In this document: one piece after another, positions 1-15,000 of the stretch
Layout of the letters: the number at the start of each line of letters is the position of its first letter
Numbering within the stretch: the first letter of the stretch is position 1
Source: Rosellinia necatrix
Lineage: Eukaryota > Ascomycota > Sordariomycetes > Xylariales > Xylariaceae
Direction: 5' to 3'
DNA: 64,000 bases
NCBI GenBank assembly: GCA_021209875.1
Contig: JAGYVD010000003.1
Coordinates: 3,534,001 to 3,598,000 of the forward strand
The notes under the pieces: model-generated
The model's input: the letters and a program-made list of their open reading frames with translations, nothing else
Databases searched by the model: none
Told to the model about the DNA's origin: nothing
Translations under genes and position numbers: made by a program

Positions 1-3000
1 GGAGGGACCCCGAGAAGATCTATTACTTCGCCACACGCCGAAATATGATATTCCAGTGGCCTCAGAAAGACCAAGTATCGAACTGCCTAGGGGTGCAATT
101 GATCCATTTCAATACCAGGTTGCGGACGATGCCTTCCCAACACCTCGGCATGGAACACCGACGCAACCGCTCCCGGCTGCCATTGTGACGGTGGAACGTG
201 AACCCGACTTCTCAAAGTTCGCACTTTACGAATCTCACGAACGATTGAGTCGTAAGGATTCCTTTGAGCGTGAGCTCCGTCACTCACAAAACGTGGACGA
301 GGCTACTCCTATAAGCCATACCTCATTTGTTACTGTAGCTGAAGCCAAAACGGCCGAACAAGGGCATAAGCGTTCTCCTGAACGGGACGCTAGTTCTCGT
401 GATCCATCACGGCGTTCGAACTCTTCATCCCGACCCAGGGACCCTGTCCAGGATGATGCCGACCGAGTCTATCGCGAAGCGAGGCGGGCGCGTAGAATAG
501 TAGAACAAGAAGAACGATCCCGAAGCAACTCCCCAGACGCGTCGCTGATTGATAAATGGAAAGACAAGAAGGATTCGGCAAATGTTCAAGTCGTATCGCC
601 GCCGACCGTGGATCATCCAAAGCCAAAGAATCCCTATGATGGACCCAACGCGGATGTCCGAATTGACAATATTTTAGAGCACCCTAAAGAACTTTCTCGT
701 TTTCTCTTTTCAGAATCTCGGCACCGGTTACCACGGGTTTCTGTTTTTAGCGCAAGAGATCCTTCGGCTGAGCGTGAACGGCCCGTGCTGAACCTCGTAC
801 GCCCAACTCCATCACCTTCACCAACACGCCATGGAGAACGATTCAAACCCTTGGATCTACCACTACCCTCGGCGGAAGTCGGCAATGACTCTGTCCCGAT
901 TGCTGCGCAAGACGAAATAGTTTCAACTCCGGCAGCATTCGCATCTGAAGCTGTGAGCTTGGAAAAGGATCAGATGCGGGGCTATATGGTTGAGAGCCCA
1001 GAGCCGAAAGATGATCCCTATTCTGCGACCGATATTGTTATCCCAATATTGGCGCCTAGATCTCAGGGCGACGTGACGAGTTACTCGAGCGCTGCTGCTG
1101 AGGCTGTCGCGGCTGTTGGAGTTGGAGTTGGAGTTATTGCTTCATCAACTCTTGGCTCAGTTGTCGAGGTGGATGCAGCTCGCGAGCGTGTTGAATTACA
1201 GGACTTCGGAGCTCGTTCTAGGAGCAGGCCTATGTTGCAATCTGATGTGCTGTATGACGACCCACCAATTCCCGGACCGAAGCCTGCAAGTCCAAGAAGC
1301 TCCGAGGCACCCGGACGTTTTGCCGAGGATCCCGTGTTTATGGCAAACATTGCGGCCGGACTTGAGAATAGTGGCTTTGACCCAAATCTTATCATCGATG
1401 ACCTGGATTTCCATCGGCGTGAATCGCCTCCGGGTTCGAATGAAATATCTAATCCTTCTCCGGCAACTAATCGAAGCACTGGAGATAATTACTGGGCTGG
1501 GGGCCACCTGGATTTTAGTATCGGGGAGTCTCAAGACACTGGTACGGACGAGAAAGACTTGACTGGCAACATGTCGGAAATCTCTCCGAAGCTGAGCAAG
1601 AGGGAAAGGCGTAGACAGAAGAAGCCCAGTGAACAGAATATCTTTGGTAAGCATCCAGTCACTGCATATGATGACATTGCACCGAAAACAACACGTTCAA
1701 CCTCGGCAGAAGTCAATGCACCACTAGGAAACGAAGTCGGTGGTGGAAAGCAAACGAAGCAGGATATGGCTACGGTAGCGGAGGGTTGGGGAGACGATCG
1801 GGCACGAGGGGGCCCATCTTCTGACCGAGCGGAGCCGGAACCTGCCAGTGACGGTTGGGAGGATATGCCATTAAAGAAGAAAAAGCCAAAGAAGTCAAGA
1901 AGGGCAACCGTGACTTGGCAAGACTCTTCTCAGAACATACAGCGGAAACCTCAGCCAACTAGAAGTGTCGAGCCTTCTGATATTGCCAGTCTCATAGACA
2001 AGCCTCAGGACATTCAGGATGACAAGTCTGTCGGGCCTAGCCAACCTAGTGGATGGACACGGATTGGGCAGAGTTTCAGTTTTAACTGGGATGTCGAACC
2101 AGTAGGTGAAGATAACAGAGAACCTGGTGATCACACCGAAGACGGGCGGGAGGAACGGATAGCCTCCAGCAAAGACAAAAGGGGCAAAAAGAAACCCAAG
2201 CGGGAATCTGTGGCTGATCAACATCGTCCGTCAAAGCCTCAGGATTCAGAGCTACGACATGAAAGCTCCTTCGGTGCTATAGAATCTGAAGCTGCTAATC
2301 GCGGCCTTGCTAATTCAGCAAACTCGCTAGAGAAAAGCGCATGGAGTAGACTACCTTTATCTGACGATGAGGCTATTCCAATATCCATTGGTGTTGCGGG
2401 AGCTGAAGATGAGACTTCGAATCGGGAGGCTAGGGCTGAGGTTGTCGCGCTGCCTGCCGACGACTGGAATGCCCCGACAAAATGGGACACACCACTTGGA
2501 GGTGAAGCTTCACTATTTCGCGGCCTTGCCGTGGGCAAGGACGCTGCGGATGGTCAGGGTCAAATTGCTGACAATTCTGGTGACCTGCGTGAAAAAAAAA
2601 CCCAGGGGTCTGAAGACGAGTGGGTAGATTTGCCCAAGCGGTCGAAGAAGAGAATGTCTGCATATGATGGGACCAAAGATGGCAACTCTCCACTTTCTGT
2701 TTCTCAATCCGACCTACGCGCTCGCGAGAGTCCGAGGAATAGGTCGATGGAGGCCTTCGTCACTAATACCTCTGCTCCTTATACATGGCTTGAGGATGAC
2801 GAGGAAACGAGGGAGGAGAAAGTTAACAGTATGCCCGATAGGTTTCCCAATGATGAAGCCTCCTTGGACAACAGAGAATTGGCTAGCAGAGCTACGGAGT
2901 GGCCGCAGCCTCAGCGCGCCAACGAAAGTAGACCCTCAAGCTTTTTCGACCGGATCAAGTCATCTATTGGCTTCTCCGAAGGGAATGAGCCGACACAGAA

Positions 3001-6000
3001 AAACGATAATGACAAACGCTATTTTTTAGATGATGCCGGCACTTTCGGCACGAGTGCCGGTCTGATGCGTGCCGCTTTTGCCCTTGCACGCCAAAAGTAC
3101 CCGGATGAAGCCGGTGACGGCGCCTCTGGAATAGCCTCACCACCACCAAAAGTTGACGCCGTCGAACAACGACTAACCTCCCTACCTCAAACTGACTTGA
3201 TTGACCCTGAAATTGTGGAACGGGAAATTCGGCCAGCTATAGACCCCACATATGGTGATCTCTTGCCATTACCTCCTAGTAGACCGAGCACCCCGGTTCC
3301 TACTCTCGATGAGAGTGTTCCCCCGCTTCCTGAGAGTCGCCCTGGAACTCCCGAAGACGAACGCGAACGGCTTCTCTTGACTCAAAGGTCTACGCATGTT
3401 CGCCGTCGAAGTGAGACTCCTCTTAGAGTGAAGACACGAAGCCAAAGCGCAATCCCTATTCAATTTCGATTAGGGCAACGAACCACCCCCATCTCTCCGG
3501 GCGTTATGAAACCATCGCCTTCAGCTTCCCCGGTAACATCCACACCAGATTCTGCTGGTACTTCGAAGTCACGAGCACGGCCGATGTCTTGGGAAAGCAC
3601 TAGAGCGTTCAAGCCGCTGCTGCTAGTGGAGAGAACAACCCGTGAATCGGTTGTCACACCAACATCGTTTCCCGAGGAATCGCAACCGAGCGATTCTTCA
3701 GGAGACAAGCGTGAAACGGAAGCACTCCATCAATTTCCCCCAACCTCAACTGCTCATGATAATCTCCAAGACAACCATCCAGTGGGTGAGGCTAAAACAC
3801 ATTCTTCACAATCACCTCAACTACCTCCACTGAGGCCGGCAGAAGAGCCTCATAGTCCGACGTCAGGACCTGACCCTATTGACCCTGTATCTAAAAACCG
3901 AAGCTCTTTCCTCCTCTACTCAAGCCCACCAAGTATTGAGGATTCGAAGGACATTGATTTTCCGGATAGCTCACCGATCCTGAGAGCTGTTAGAAGGCGC
4001 GCGGTTCTTAATGAACTGAAAGAAGATGCAATAGACCACCCAATCGATAATAACACATTAAGAATAAATGAGACTGGTTCCCCTACGGACATATCGATTA
4101 GTAGGGCTGTGGTTGGCGACCATATTGACTCTCAGGAAATCCTTACTGGTTCTAAGGGCGACATCGTTGCTGATATATCGACTTCCAGCACATCTATGCA
4201 GCCAGATCTGTTATCAAATGTTAATGAAACAGATATTGATGACATCAAACGTACCGAAGTGGCCGCTGGTCCTACAAAGAAGCCTAAAAGGAGCAAGAGA
4301 GGCAAGGCTACGTCTCGAGAGATACAGCCCTTGGTGCAAGCAGCGAGTGTAGCCGAGTCTGTTGACACTGCAGTCTCCTTGAGCGGTGATATGCTTGACC
4401 TAGCGATGATAAGTGATAAAAAAGAAGATGGTCTCACCTCAGCAATGTCTTCCGAGAAAGACGAGACGCCGAAGAAAACACGCAGTCAGGAGCCTTTTGG
4501 AGAAAATAATATGGATATCAAGGTGACAGTGCCCATCGAGGACCAGGGGAATGAATTCTTCAACACTCCTACCGAACGCTCTGTGACCAACTTTAACCCT
4601 CGAGAAGACAATGCCGACAACACTGTGGATACTTACGGCGATATTCCTTCTCAAGGCCCTAGCGAGATCGCTTCTGATATTCCCGAAAATACTTTTGCTG
4701 ATGTCTCTGCTATGGTCTCCCTTGCTACTGCCGAAGCTCCTGTCAAAATTACTAATACAGACCCTGTTGCAAGTTTAGTGCAAGCGCCTATTGATGTTTC
4801 TGTTGAGGTCCCAGAAGCGCCGATTGAATACTCAATTGAAGCTCTGCGCAATGAGTTAGTCAAGTACCCCCTCGAGCCCACTCTCGAGGGTATTGAGACT
4901 ACGGTTGAAGCCCCGATCCAGGTAATGCTCGAGGCTTCTTTGGAGGTCCCTATTCCAGCTTCTATTGAAGTTCCCGCTCAGCCGACAGTGGGAACCGATC
5001 TTGACGGGTCAGTTGAAGGTCAAACTAAAGATTCGACAGGATATCTAGGTCCAGCTTTGGCTGATGCAACGAGTAAGACCCCAGCTGAAGCCTTAGCTGG
5101 ACCTGCGGTGCAGACTCCATCTCACGCTTTGGCCGAAGGTCTCGTCGAGGTGATTGAAACTTCAGTGGAGGCCGCAGTTGGAGATTTTGTCGCACCTTCG
5201 GCTCAGGGCTTGGTTCGGATTGATACTCAGCGGCAGGCTGAGACCCTCAGTGATGTTTGTGCACAATCTTTGGTTGACACACCAGTGTCGAAGGAGCCGC
5301 TAGCCAAGACCAAGAAGGGCAAGAAGAAGAATCGCAAGTCCAGAGATTTAAGACCGGAAGCGGAAACACAGTCTTGCCCAGCTGTATCTGAAGCATCTAG
5401 TCAACAACACGGCGTGACTAATGAGCGAGCTGCGATCGAAGATCTTCTTCCGCTTCCTACAGAGACTGGATTACTCAAAGAACCCTCTCCAGTGATCTCC
5501 AAAACCTCTCCGAACGTTTCCGAAAGAGACAAAATGAAGGACAAGTTTTCAACCGCTTCTGAGCAGGCGGATTCGATTACTGGTTCTACTCTAGACGCGG
5601 ATCTGGTAACCGAGTTTTCGAAAATTGGCGACACTAGCTCAGAGACGGCCCCTTGCGTTGAAGTAGAATCGATGCAGTCTCACTTGGAGCGCGCTCAGCA
5701 CTTGCCCACTGACGTTGAAGAGCTGCCCTTTAAGCTTAAAGATGTCAGTTCCGAAGATATCTTTGAAACTTCGACTGCTGATAAAGATCAGGCAGATACT
5801 GCTTCAAAGAGGTCGAAGAAGAAGAAAGGAAGGAGCTCTGAAGTATCGGAACCGGAGTCAAAACCATCCTTCACGGTCGATACTGGGACTGATATTGGCG
5901 CCGTGGAACAGACTGAGCTGGCTGAGCTGCACTCATCTAATAGATTAGGTGAGCGCAGTTTTGTGGATGTGGCCATTCCCTTGGACCACACAACCTCGGT

Positions 6001-9000
6001 CAATAACGGTAGCTTGGCGAACGTTATTGTAGAAGTCATTGGGGCTGGCTTGTCGCCTGACAAACTTGAGCCCGAACCAGGGACAGTAGATCAAACCCCG
6101 CAGCCATTAAACAACACAGAGTCTGCAACAACCAAGGATGAGTCTACCGTAGAGGAACACATGCCTGGGACTCAGGAAATTGATGGCTACCCGGTCACTC
6201 AACTTGGCGACTCTGGGCTAGTGCTTTCTCACGAACACGATGTAGTTTCATCTGAGTTACCTACACCGATCGAGCCGCTCCACTCATTAGTGAAGCCTGA
6301 TTTATTGCGCAGTGTCGAAAACCCGCAAGAACCTGAGCCAGCTAGCGAGGGAGATTCTCTCAGAGCAGCTACCGCCGAAAATTCGCGTCATATTAGTTTG
6401 GGCCATTCATTTGGGACAAATAATTCAGCGAATACGTTGCCCAATGCTCTTGACAATTTGCGGACTCTTCCTTCGGATCAATCTGCCAGTGATAAGCTCA
6501 GCACCTTCACAGGCGAGCCAGAAATAGGAGTCAAAAAGAAGAGCAAAAAGAACAGGAAGAGACAACAGAGTATCTCGAACTCCTCTATCACCCAGGACAC
6601 ACCTAATGAAAACGTATTGTCAACGGAAGCGATGATTGAATCTCCATTGATTACAGCCGACACTACCATAGATCCTAAACACGCAATATCGCCCCTCGAT
6701 GATATTTCCTCCAACCCCAGTCGGTTAGTCAGTAGGTCTAGCGTGCACCAGACAGGCGAGAAGGGAATTGGGGAGCCAGATGCTCTCGCAGCAGAAGGGG
6801 GCATTCAGTTAGTCAAATCAGAACTAGCAAAAGAGGAATACGACGCTGCCGACCCTGGAAAACCAGCCACGATCCCTTTAACCGAACTAATCCCTGATGA
6901 TTTATTGTCAAACTCCCTTGTACCGGCGAAGAAACCCCAGGAAAAAGGAACTAAGAGTGGGTCAATGATAGACCTAAGTCCGCCGACTGAAGATATCTCT
7001 GAGCCTGCTCCAGAAATCATGTCAAGCGCGATTGAATGTACTGTTGGCATCGATCAACAGGTGGCACAATTTGCCTCCGTACCAACTGCCGAAGCTGGTG
7101 GGTTGACGGAGAGAGAATTGTCTAATGCTCAGGTACACGCTGGGGCTGTGTCTGATGAGAAATCCAAGAAAGACGGGTCAAACTGGGCCCCTATTCACCT
7201 AGAATCAGACGCTGGCAATGCCATACCTGAGAAAGGCCCGGCTGATCCCACAATTGGATCAACGGCTAATCAGACTGATTTCGACGTTACCCAAGTTGTT
7301 AGTAATATCAATATTGAGGGTTCATGGACGCCGCTGGAAAAGTCAAAGGACGAAAATAGACAAAGCGTGGCTCTAGAGGACAATGGCAGTGCGACCGAGC
7401 CCTCCGGCCCCATTTCTATTTCAGAGCGGATGCCTATCGCAGAGGAAAAGGATATACCGGGGCCAGTGCGAATAGATACGAGCATCAGTCTAACCCAGGC
7501 AAGCCCGGGCTCTAAGAAAAAAGACAAGAAAAAGAAACGCCGAAGTGTCCAGTTCGCGGAGCCCATAGAGGCGCCGGTCCAAATACCAGCAGAGCGCATT
7601 GATAACATTCTCGCAGCTGACAACTTACCAATTAGCATTGCCAGTGAGCCAACGACGCTTGCTGCGTCATCAAATCCCTTGCCGGATGCTTTGCGGAACC
7701 TTGGCCGCGAGGAGTATTCAGTTGAGGATCCAGCTGAGCTTTTCGACCCCGCATCCGTCCCATTGCCAATCGAAGAAGAACCAGAGATCTACCTTCCAAG
7801 CATATCCTCTAGTTCTATCCCACCTTGTGCCCAAGTGCAGAATAATAATCTTTTGCAAGAAATCGAAAGCAAGCAACCAGTGGAAAATGCGGACCAGAAC
7901 ATTGCTGCACAGCCTCGAGATGATATTGATCGCTCGGACCATACAAAGTCTCAAAACAGTGCGGAAATCCAGGCTGTTACTAAAGCCCAAAACACGGCAA
8001 TTTATTCTGAAACTATATCTGGTGTCGCAGGCAATACTGTTGATTTCCCATTACACGACGACAAGTTACCAGGCAAGGTTGCTTCAATAGCGGAGGAGGA
8101 CGCTGCGGCCGCAATTGAACGTGGCTCAGCTTTACCACTAAAGAAGGGTAGAGAGAAGAATCATGAGGAGAAACCACCAGAAACTCAAGAATTCACTCTC
8201 AACCCGCGTGTCTTATCTACTGATATGAGCCAATTTGTGCCGGCGAAAGATGGTCAAGAAGCTACTTCTTCCGCTTTATCAAAGGAAGGCGAAGCTGAGC
8301 CACATGAATCAACACGATCGGAAGAATTACCTACGGCTAAGGAATTAGGGTTGGATACCACACCGCCCGAACCCCCGACAACGAAAGAGGAGAAAGGCAA
8401 GAAAAATCTCGAAATGGCCACTAAAGCCTCAGATGTTGTGCCCATGCTCTTCCTTGATGCATCTTATCAGTCTACTACCGATAGCGAGGTTAAGAGCAGA
8501 GAGACTTTGACCGAACCCCCCATTTCCACTCTAAATAACGAAGCTTCTGGATTGTTGACGGGCTCTGACCTACTGGGAACTCTAAGCGACGACCAACGGT
8601 CCTTGTCAGCAGACTCTCCTTCTTTGACCCCACGCAGTCATATCGAATCAAGCCAAGGTGACACAGCTGGCAGCATAGTGATGGTCGAGCCTGAATGTGA
8701 GCCGACGGCCTTTATGGAATCGATAACAACAGATCCACTTGTCAGGGAGCAAACATTACCTCTAACATCGGAACCGGAGCCGTCTATTGAACCACAGTTA
8801 CACGAGCAGCAATCCGCAGAACCTTCTGCCACTCCCGCATCCAATAAAGAAAAGAAGGGAGAAGAGCGAGAGAGTCAGGTGTTTGTGGACCAACCAGAAA
8901 CAACAGATCATGGAAACGTTGGGTTTACTTCTAGTATTGAGACTCCTGTGTCTGTTGTTGGGGCCGAACAGAAACTTGAGCCATTGCTGGAAGCTGCTGA

Positions 9001-12000
9001 GGGTCAAGGTGCATCAACTGAATATGTCGAAGCGTATACTCAAGAGGCAAGCTTTAATACTAAATTCGAACCGGGTTTAGTTATGTCAACGATTCACTTT
9101 GACATTGAAAAGCCTATTGATCCACCGATGTCGTTAGGACTAGGCCCAGTTCAGTTACCTGTTGACGGTGAAGCTACTCTGGAGAACGTCGATCAAATTT
9201 CAACCAAAATAGAGGAGGCCAAAGAGCAAGCAGACGTAGGGGCTGATGAATCACATACATCTGTAGAGAAAGAGCCTAGAACAGAAAACGTCGCTGCCGT
9301 TGCAACATGTGCAGACACCGGTCTAGATGCATCAGTTTTACCCGGGGAATTAAAAGGCAATGACAACGCCCACGCTATTCCCACAAAAAAGAGCAAGAAG
9401 AAGGGCAAGAAGAAAGAGAAACTAGCTGGTCTACCGGATGAGAACATATCTGCAGAACCAGCAATAGAGTTGATTCATCACGCTGCGGACATTCTGGAGC
9501 AGGATGATGCTGGTCTTGCACTGAAGGGCAACGACCCACCAGCAGATGGTCTATATACTTCCCAGGACACACCCCGAATTGAAGTTGCCGACGTTAATAA
9601 CACCTTGAACGCCATACCGACAATGGATACTCACGGTAAGGACGAGGATTTAACCGTAGTGTTCGAGAATGATGCCATGTTAGAAGCTCAGCTCGAGCCT
9701 ATGCGCCTTACCCGCGACCACTTGGTGGAGAGCGGTGCCGGCATTTCAGCAGAGGTGCCAAATTCTCCGACTCATGAATTATCGACCTCTGGAGATACTC
9801 AAGTTGCCCCTGCTTCTACGCGAACTAAAAGGAGCAAAAAGGCCAAAAAGAAGAAGACTACCATTTTGGAGCAAGATTCACCTTCACGGGTGACTGAAAA
9901 TCTCATAGCTCCCGTCACAGCGGACACAGAACAGCCTGATCCCATCGCTGTTGCTCATGTTAACGCGCCTGAAGACACGAAAACCGTGCTGGAAAGCGTT
10001 TCTGATAGCCCGGGTTCTGCACGAGAGGAAATCATCCCAGAGGATGCAACCAATTTCAAAGAAGACAGGACACCTCCAACAAACGACATAATTTCAAGCG
10101 CTCACCTTCCCCTCGAAGAGACGACTTTGGATGATACCATTCATAAGCGTACTGCGAGTGATGTAAATACTACACGCGAAATCGACACCCAGGATGACAT
10201 CACTACCAATAAGGAGCCTTCAGATGATTCAACCCCCCCTCAGAAGAACAAGAAGAGCAAGAAAAAGAAACGAAATAGCACTTCGGAGGATCAACCAGTT
10301 GCTGGCCCTGCCGAAGAAGTCACCGAGTCTGTTACTACTACTTTAGTGGAACGCGCCGAGAAAGATCTTGTAACCCCAAAACATGCAGACCGCGAGAATG
10401 TTACCGACTCTACCGCTCCTGATACCAAGCAGGAGAAAAAGAAGAAAAAGAAGAAGCAGTCTCTCTCTACGCAGCATGTCTCCGCGGATATATCGACAAT
10501 AGCTCATACTCTAACAGCGACTACAACCATGGACGAGCCCGACGAAGTTCAGGCTTTAATATCGCCAACAGAACTATTGAATAAAGACTTCTCTGATTCA
10601 CTGATGGGAGAGGGCGAGGGGGATAGAAATAAAATAGCTAGTATCTCTTCAGATAGTAGAGTGCTTGAAGGGCAGCCGACCGAGGAATCAATTCTGCCCA
10701 CATTGATAGGTAGTGACATGGCGGGCTTGGCGAATGAGCCGCTGGCATCTGAATCTTCTCACGCTGATGTTGTGGCTCAGCCTACTCCTACAAAGAAGAA
10801 AGAGAAGAAGGACAAGCAAGGGCGGGAATTAGGAGATGAAGTGCCTCACAAAGTCTTGAAAGCAGAAGCGACACCCAACGACAGCCTGCCACAGGAAGGG
10901 TCTGCATACGAGAAAGATCTTGCGCGGGGGGAGCCTACGTCAGAGGAGTCTAGAACACAGGAAATTGCACAGGACGAGCTTGAAGATACGGGATCTCGAG
11001 AACTCATCCAAGAACCCGAACTCCAGGGAGGAATAACGGAGCAGCCTGCATTTACAGAAAATGCACCTCCGCCAGAAGACCTTGTTCAGGGGCGGTTTTC
11101 ACAGGAGAAGTCAGTACAAGTCGCACAAGATCAAGCTATTCAAGAGAAGCTCCTACACCAAGATTTGCCGGGAGAATTGCCGAGAGAACTAGCCGGAGAA
11201 GACTCGTCAAACGAACTGATACCCCAGCAATCGACTCTGGAGGAAGTATCAGATATTGCGCGAGGCGCTATCTCTCTAGAAGCGTGGCAAATTACACCGC
11301 AGCAAGAAATGCAGGCTGAGGTTTCTTCACAATTTACGACTATTCCGAACTCAGAGGAACCAGCCATTGACGAGTCAACAAAGACAGATGTGCAACCCGA
11401 GGAAAATTCCCCTACTACTTCTATTAAGAGGAGTGAGAAAGACGAGAACAACAAGAAACAAATCAGCTCCGGTGACGTCGATGCTGCATCGCACGAGCTA
11501 ATACTGCTTTCAGCAAATCAGCCACCTCCAGTATCAGAGATTGTGCCCGATGTTGTGCTACCCAGGGAGCCTGACGCAACCGAAGCTGTCGTGTTTGATG
11601 TGAATGAACAGGACCTTCCCTACTTAGGTGCCACAACAGCCGAAATCGACGAGACAAACAGTCAGACTTCTCCGGAGGTGAGCCTGGCCCAAGAACCCGC
11701 AGTTGTCTCTCCAGATGTCACTCCCTCCGTTGCTCTAGACTCAAGTGAATGGACTGAAGTAGGGGCCGGCTTGACCGATGCATCCAGGGAAGAGGGTGTC
11801 ATAGAACCCGCCTCAACGACAGTGAAGCAAACCGGAGGGGAAATGTCTCAGAGCGATGAATGTTCATCTAGACCAGAACCGGGCCGGGAACCGGACACAT
11901 CAATAGATGTATCTCTACAGGCCCCGGGAGATGAAGCATTCGCTGAAAACTCGCCCAGCCAAAAGAATAAAAAGACGAAGAAAAAGAAGAAGAAGCGGGC

Positions 12001-15000
12001 CAGCGGTTCGGAATTTGAGCCAGAAGCCGGAATTCAAACGGGTGACAGAGCGACACAAGCAATTGAAACGGCTGATGCTGTTGTGCCAGAAAGGGTTAAT
12101 GCCACACCTCCATTGAAAGAGCAATCTATCTCAGTTGTAGAAGACCATGAGGCTGCTTTCCGAAGGGATGGGGTTCCTGGCCCTCAGAAATCAGAACCGA
12201 CATTTGTACAAGAGCCAACTCTTTCGACGGAACTCGATGACCATATGAAGTCAAACACTGAGTCGAAACATAATGAAGTCCCGACAGTGGCTATTTCTGA
12301 AGATACAAGGCACGATGTCCCCGCCACAGATCAACAAGCTATACCCCAGGTTACGGAAGACGAAAGGGCTCCAACGGTGACGTTGGAAATGGGTACAGGA
12401 ACTGACAATCATGATATTCAACCACAAGAACCAGAGGCCACGCAGCCAAAGGAGCCAGCACCCAAGGTGGATGATGGAATAGACACAGCATTGAGTAAGA
12501 AGTCGAAGAAGGATAAAAAGAAGAAGAAGCGAGCCAGCCAGGTCAGCTGGGAACCAGAACCAGACGCTGGGATTGAAGATCTCCCACAGCAGCAACAGCC
12601 GATGCAGGCTTTTGACGAACAGCCAATGACTAGCCAGCCTATGGAGATGGGTAGTAGTGCCGTAGTAAAAGACCCATCTTCCGGGTTTGCGTCAGATAAC
12701 AAGGGACAAGATAACGACGTGCTGCTTGATCATCAATCTCTTGCCGAGGGCACACAAACGAGCTTGAAACCCTCTACCAACCTTGACGACACTTTCCTTG
12801 AAACCACCCCCAGCAAAAAGTCAAAAAAGAAGAAAAAGAAAGCGAGCCAATCAGACAGGGATACCGATCCTGCAATATCTGTTTTCTCAGAGCCTGCGAC
12901 AAACACACTATCTGTCGAACAACCAATTGTCGATAAACCCGTTGATCTAGTTGACACGCCATTAACTAAAACAAGAAAAACAAAATCGGAACATGTAGCG
13001 AACGCGCAGAGCATTTCCGCTCTCGTCATTTCACCAGAAGCGTCTAAAAACAACGAAAACAGGGCGAACGAGCAGTCTCCCACAACACTTCCTGACCCTA
13101 GGACGCATACTCCCCAGGCCGCAGTGAAAGATTCCTATATCGGCGGTAGCGTTGCTACAGAGATAGCACCTGATGTTTCTAGAAACACACTGGCAGCCGA
13201 TGACAGTCTAGGCAAACTTGAAGAACCTGACCTCTTCATCGAGGAAGGCGTGACCGAGCAACAACCTCATGATCTCTTACCCGAAGATACCAAGCTATCG
13301 GCACACCAAGCCCAGAGCACGGAAGAGTTAACCCAAGACGGATCTGCAGCACACGACCCCGTCACATCTACCACACCGTTGGGCTTCGATGCAACATCAG
13401 CTATTTTATCTGAGAGCCAGAATGAATTGGCCCTTGCCAGCAAGTTAAAAGACGCCTCAGACAGAGCAGCCTCGGGTGACCAAAGCAATGAGGCCCGACA
13501 AAATACAGTACCAGATAGCCTCCGTGATGCTGCAGAGGAATCCCCAATGCCCTGCGCTGAAGAGCCTAGGAAAGAGAAGAAAGCAAAAAGGGAACCAGCA
13601 CTCGGTGCTTCCGAGACGGAGATTGAAGTGTATCCAGGCACTACTTTGCAGTCTTGGGACTGGTCTAATATTGACAACGAACCCCGACCCCAAACCCCGG
13701 TGGCCGAAGCAGTATCAGCTGTGGAAAACTCTTGCCATATCGAACCACTGGCTACTATTGAATCAAAAGACATCTTTCAGGCACCGTACGAACAGGAACG
13801 GGACGAGGATTTAAGGCGTGAGAAGGACAACGTTCCCAGTAATAAAACGCCATTATATGACCCTGATCCTCAATTTGAACTTGGGCTTAAACTCGAACCC
13901 CAGTCCAAAGAGATAGCCGTCACCCTAAAGAAACCAAAGAGGGACAAGAAGAAGAGGAGGAAGGAGCTCATTCTGTCAGAGCCGAGCATAGTATCTGACA
14001 TACAAGCTCCTCAGACATCAAACCTTGAAAGCGGGGGCAGCTCACAGAATTCTCTGCCACCCGAGTCAACAATCCGGGAAGCAGCAGCCCCAGCTGAAAC
14101 GTTTTCCGCGGAAGGGAACTCTCGCACATGGTCAATTGTACCCGATGAATACCAGGAACCGGCAGCCACTGACAACCCAATCGTTGACGAGACCTCAGAA
14201 GCAGAAAACCACAGTGCCGAATCTCAAGGTCTCTCCGTAGCTGATGAAGCTGCTCAACCGCAGCAATCAATGAGCGTTACCGACGGTGCATTAACCAGAA
14301 GCCAAGTCAATGTTCCCAGTACCCTAGAGAAAGGTCAAGTCACTATTTCTATACCTCGCCCACGGACTTCTTCGCCTAATCGCGAAACGTCTATCACAGT
14401 GGATACATTTCCAGGGCAACTAGGCAGTCATACCCAGCATAACCGTCCTTTTGATCAATCAACCCAACCCAACAAAAAATTGTGCACCGATCATACTGTT
14501 ATCGATGCAATGGTACCGGGGCCTATTCCTACTATAGCCGTCAATCCATCCCTGTCGATGTCCGAAAAATCAGATTCACAAACTGCAAACGCCATAGCCG
14601 CAGACCTTCCTTTGGTATTCGGAGAGGATATCCAACGGACAAAAAAGGGTAATATTGTTGATTACCCGGCTGAAGGTCCCACTATAATCAATCCCGAATC
14701 CGATCCCGTAAACACCATCGATCCTCAAGCTGCTTCAGACCAGGAGGAACGCCAAGTTGCCAGGCTTACCTTAGGGGTTACTGAGGCACTACTTAGCGCC
14801 GTGACAAATGCCAGCAGCGGAGAACCTCATTGGAATAGGTTGAGCGCGAAGCCTGGAGATCTATCAGGCGAAGCGGCTCAAGAAATTAAAATCCAAGCAG
14901 CAAGCGAGGAATTGTCTAAATTCACTCAGCCCCAAGATCGCGGCATAAGTGATACTCATGCTGAGAGCCCGGTAGCAGGTAGGGGAATAGCAACCGGACT

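Noticed and set aside
1081..1654. Long antisense frames opposite the giant gene
   Set aside because: They mirror low-complexity coding sequence and show no domain; shadows of the sense frame.
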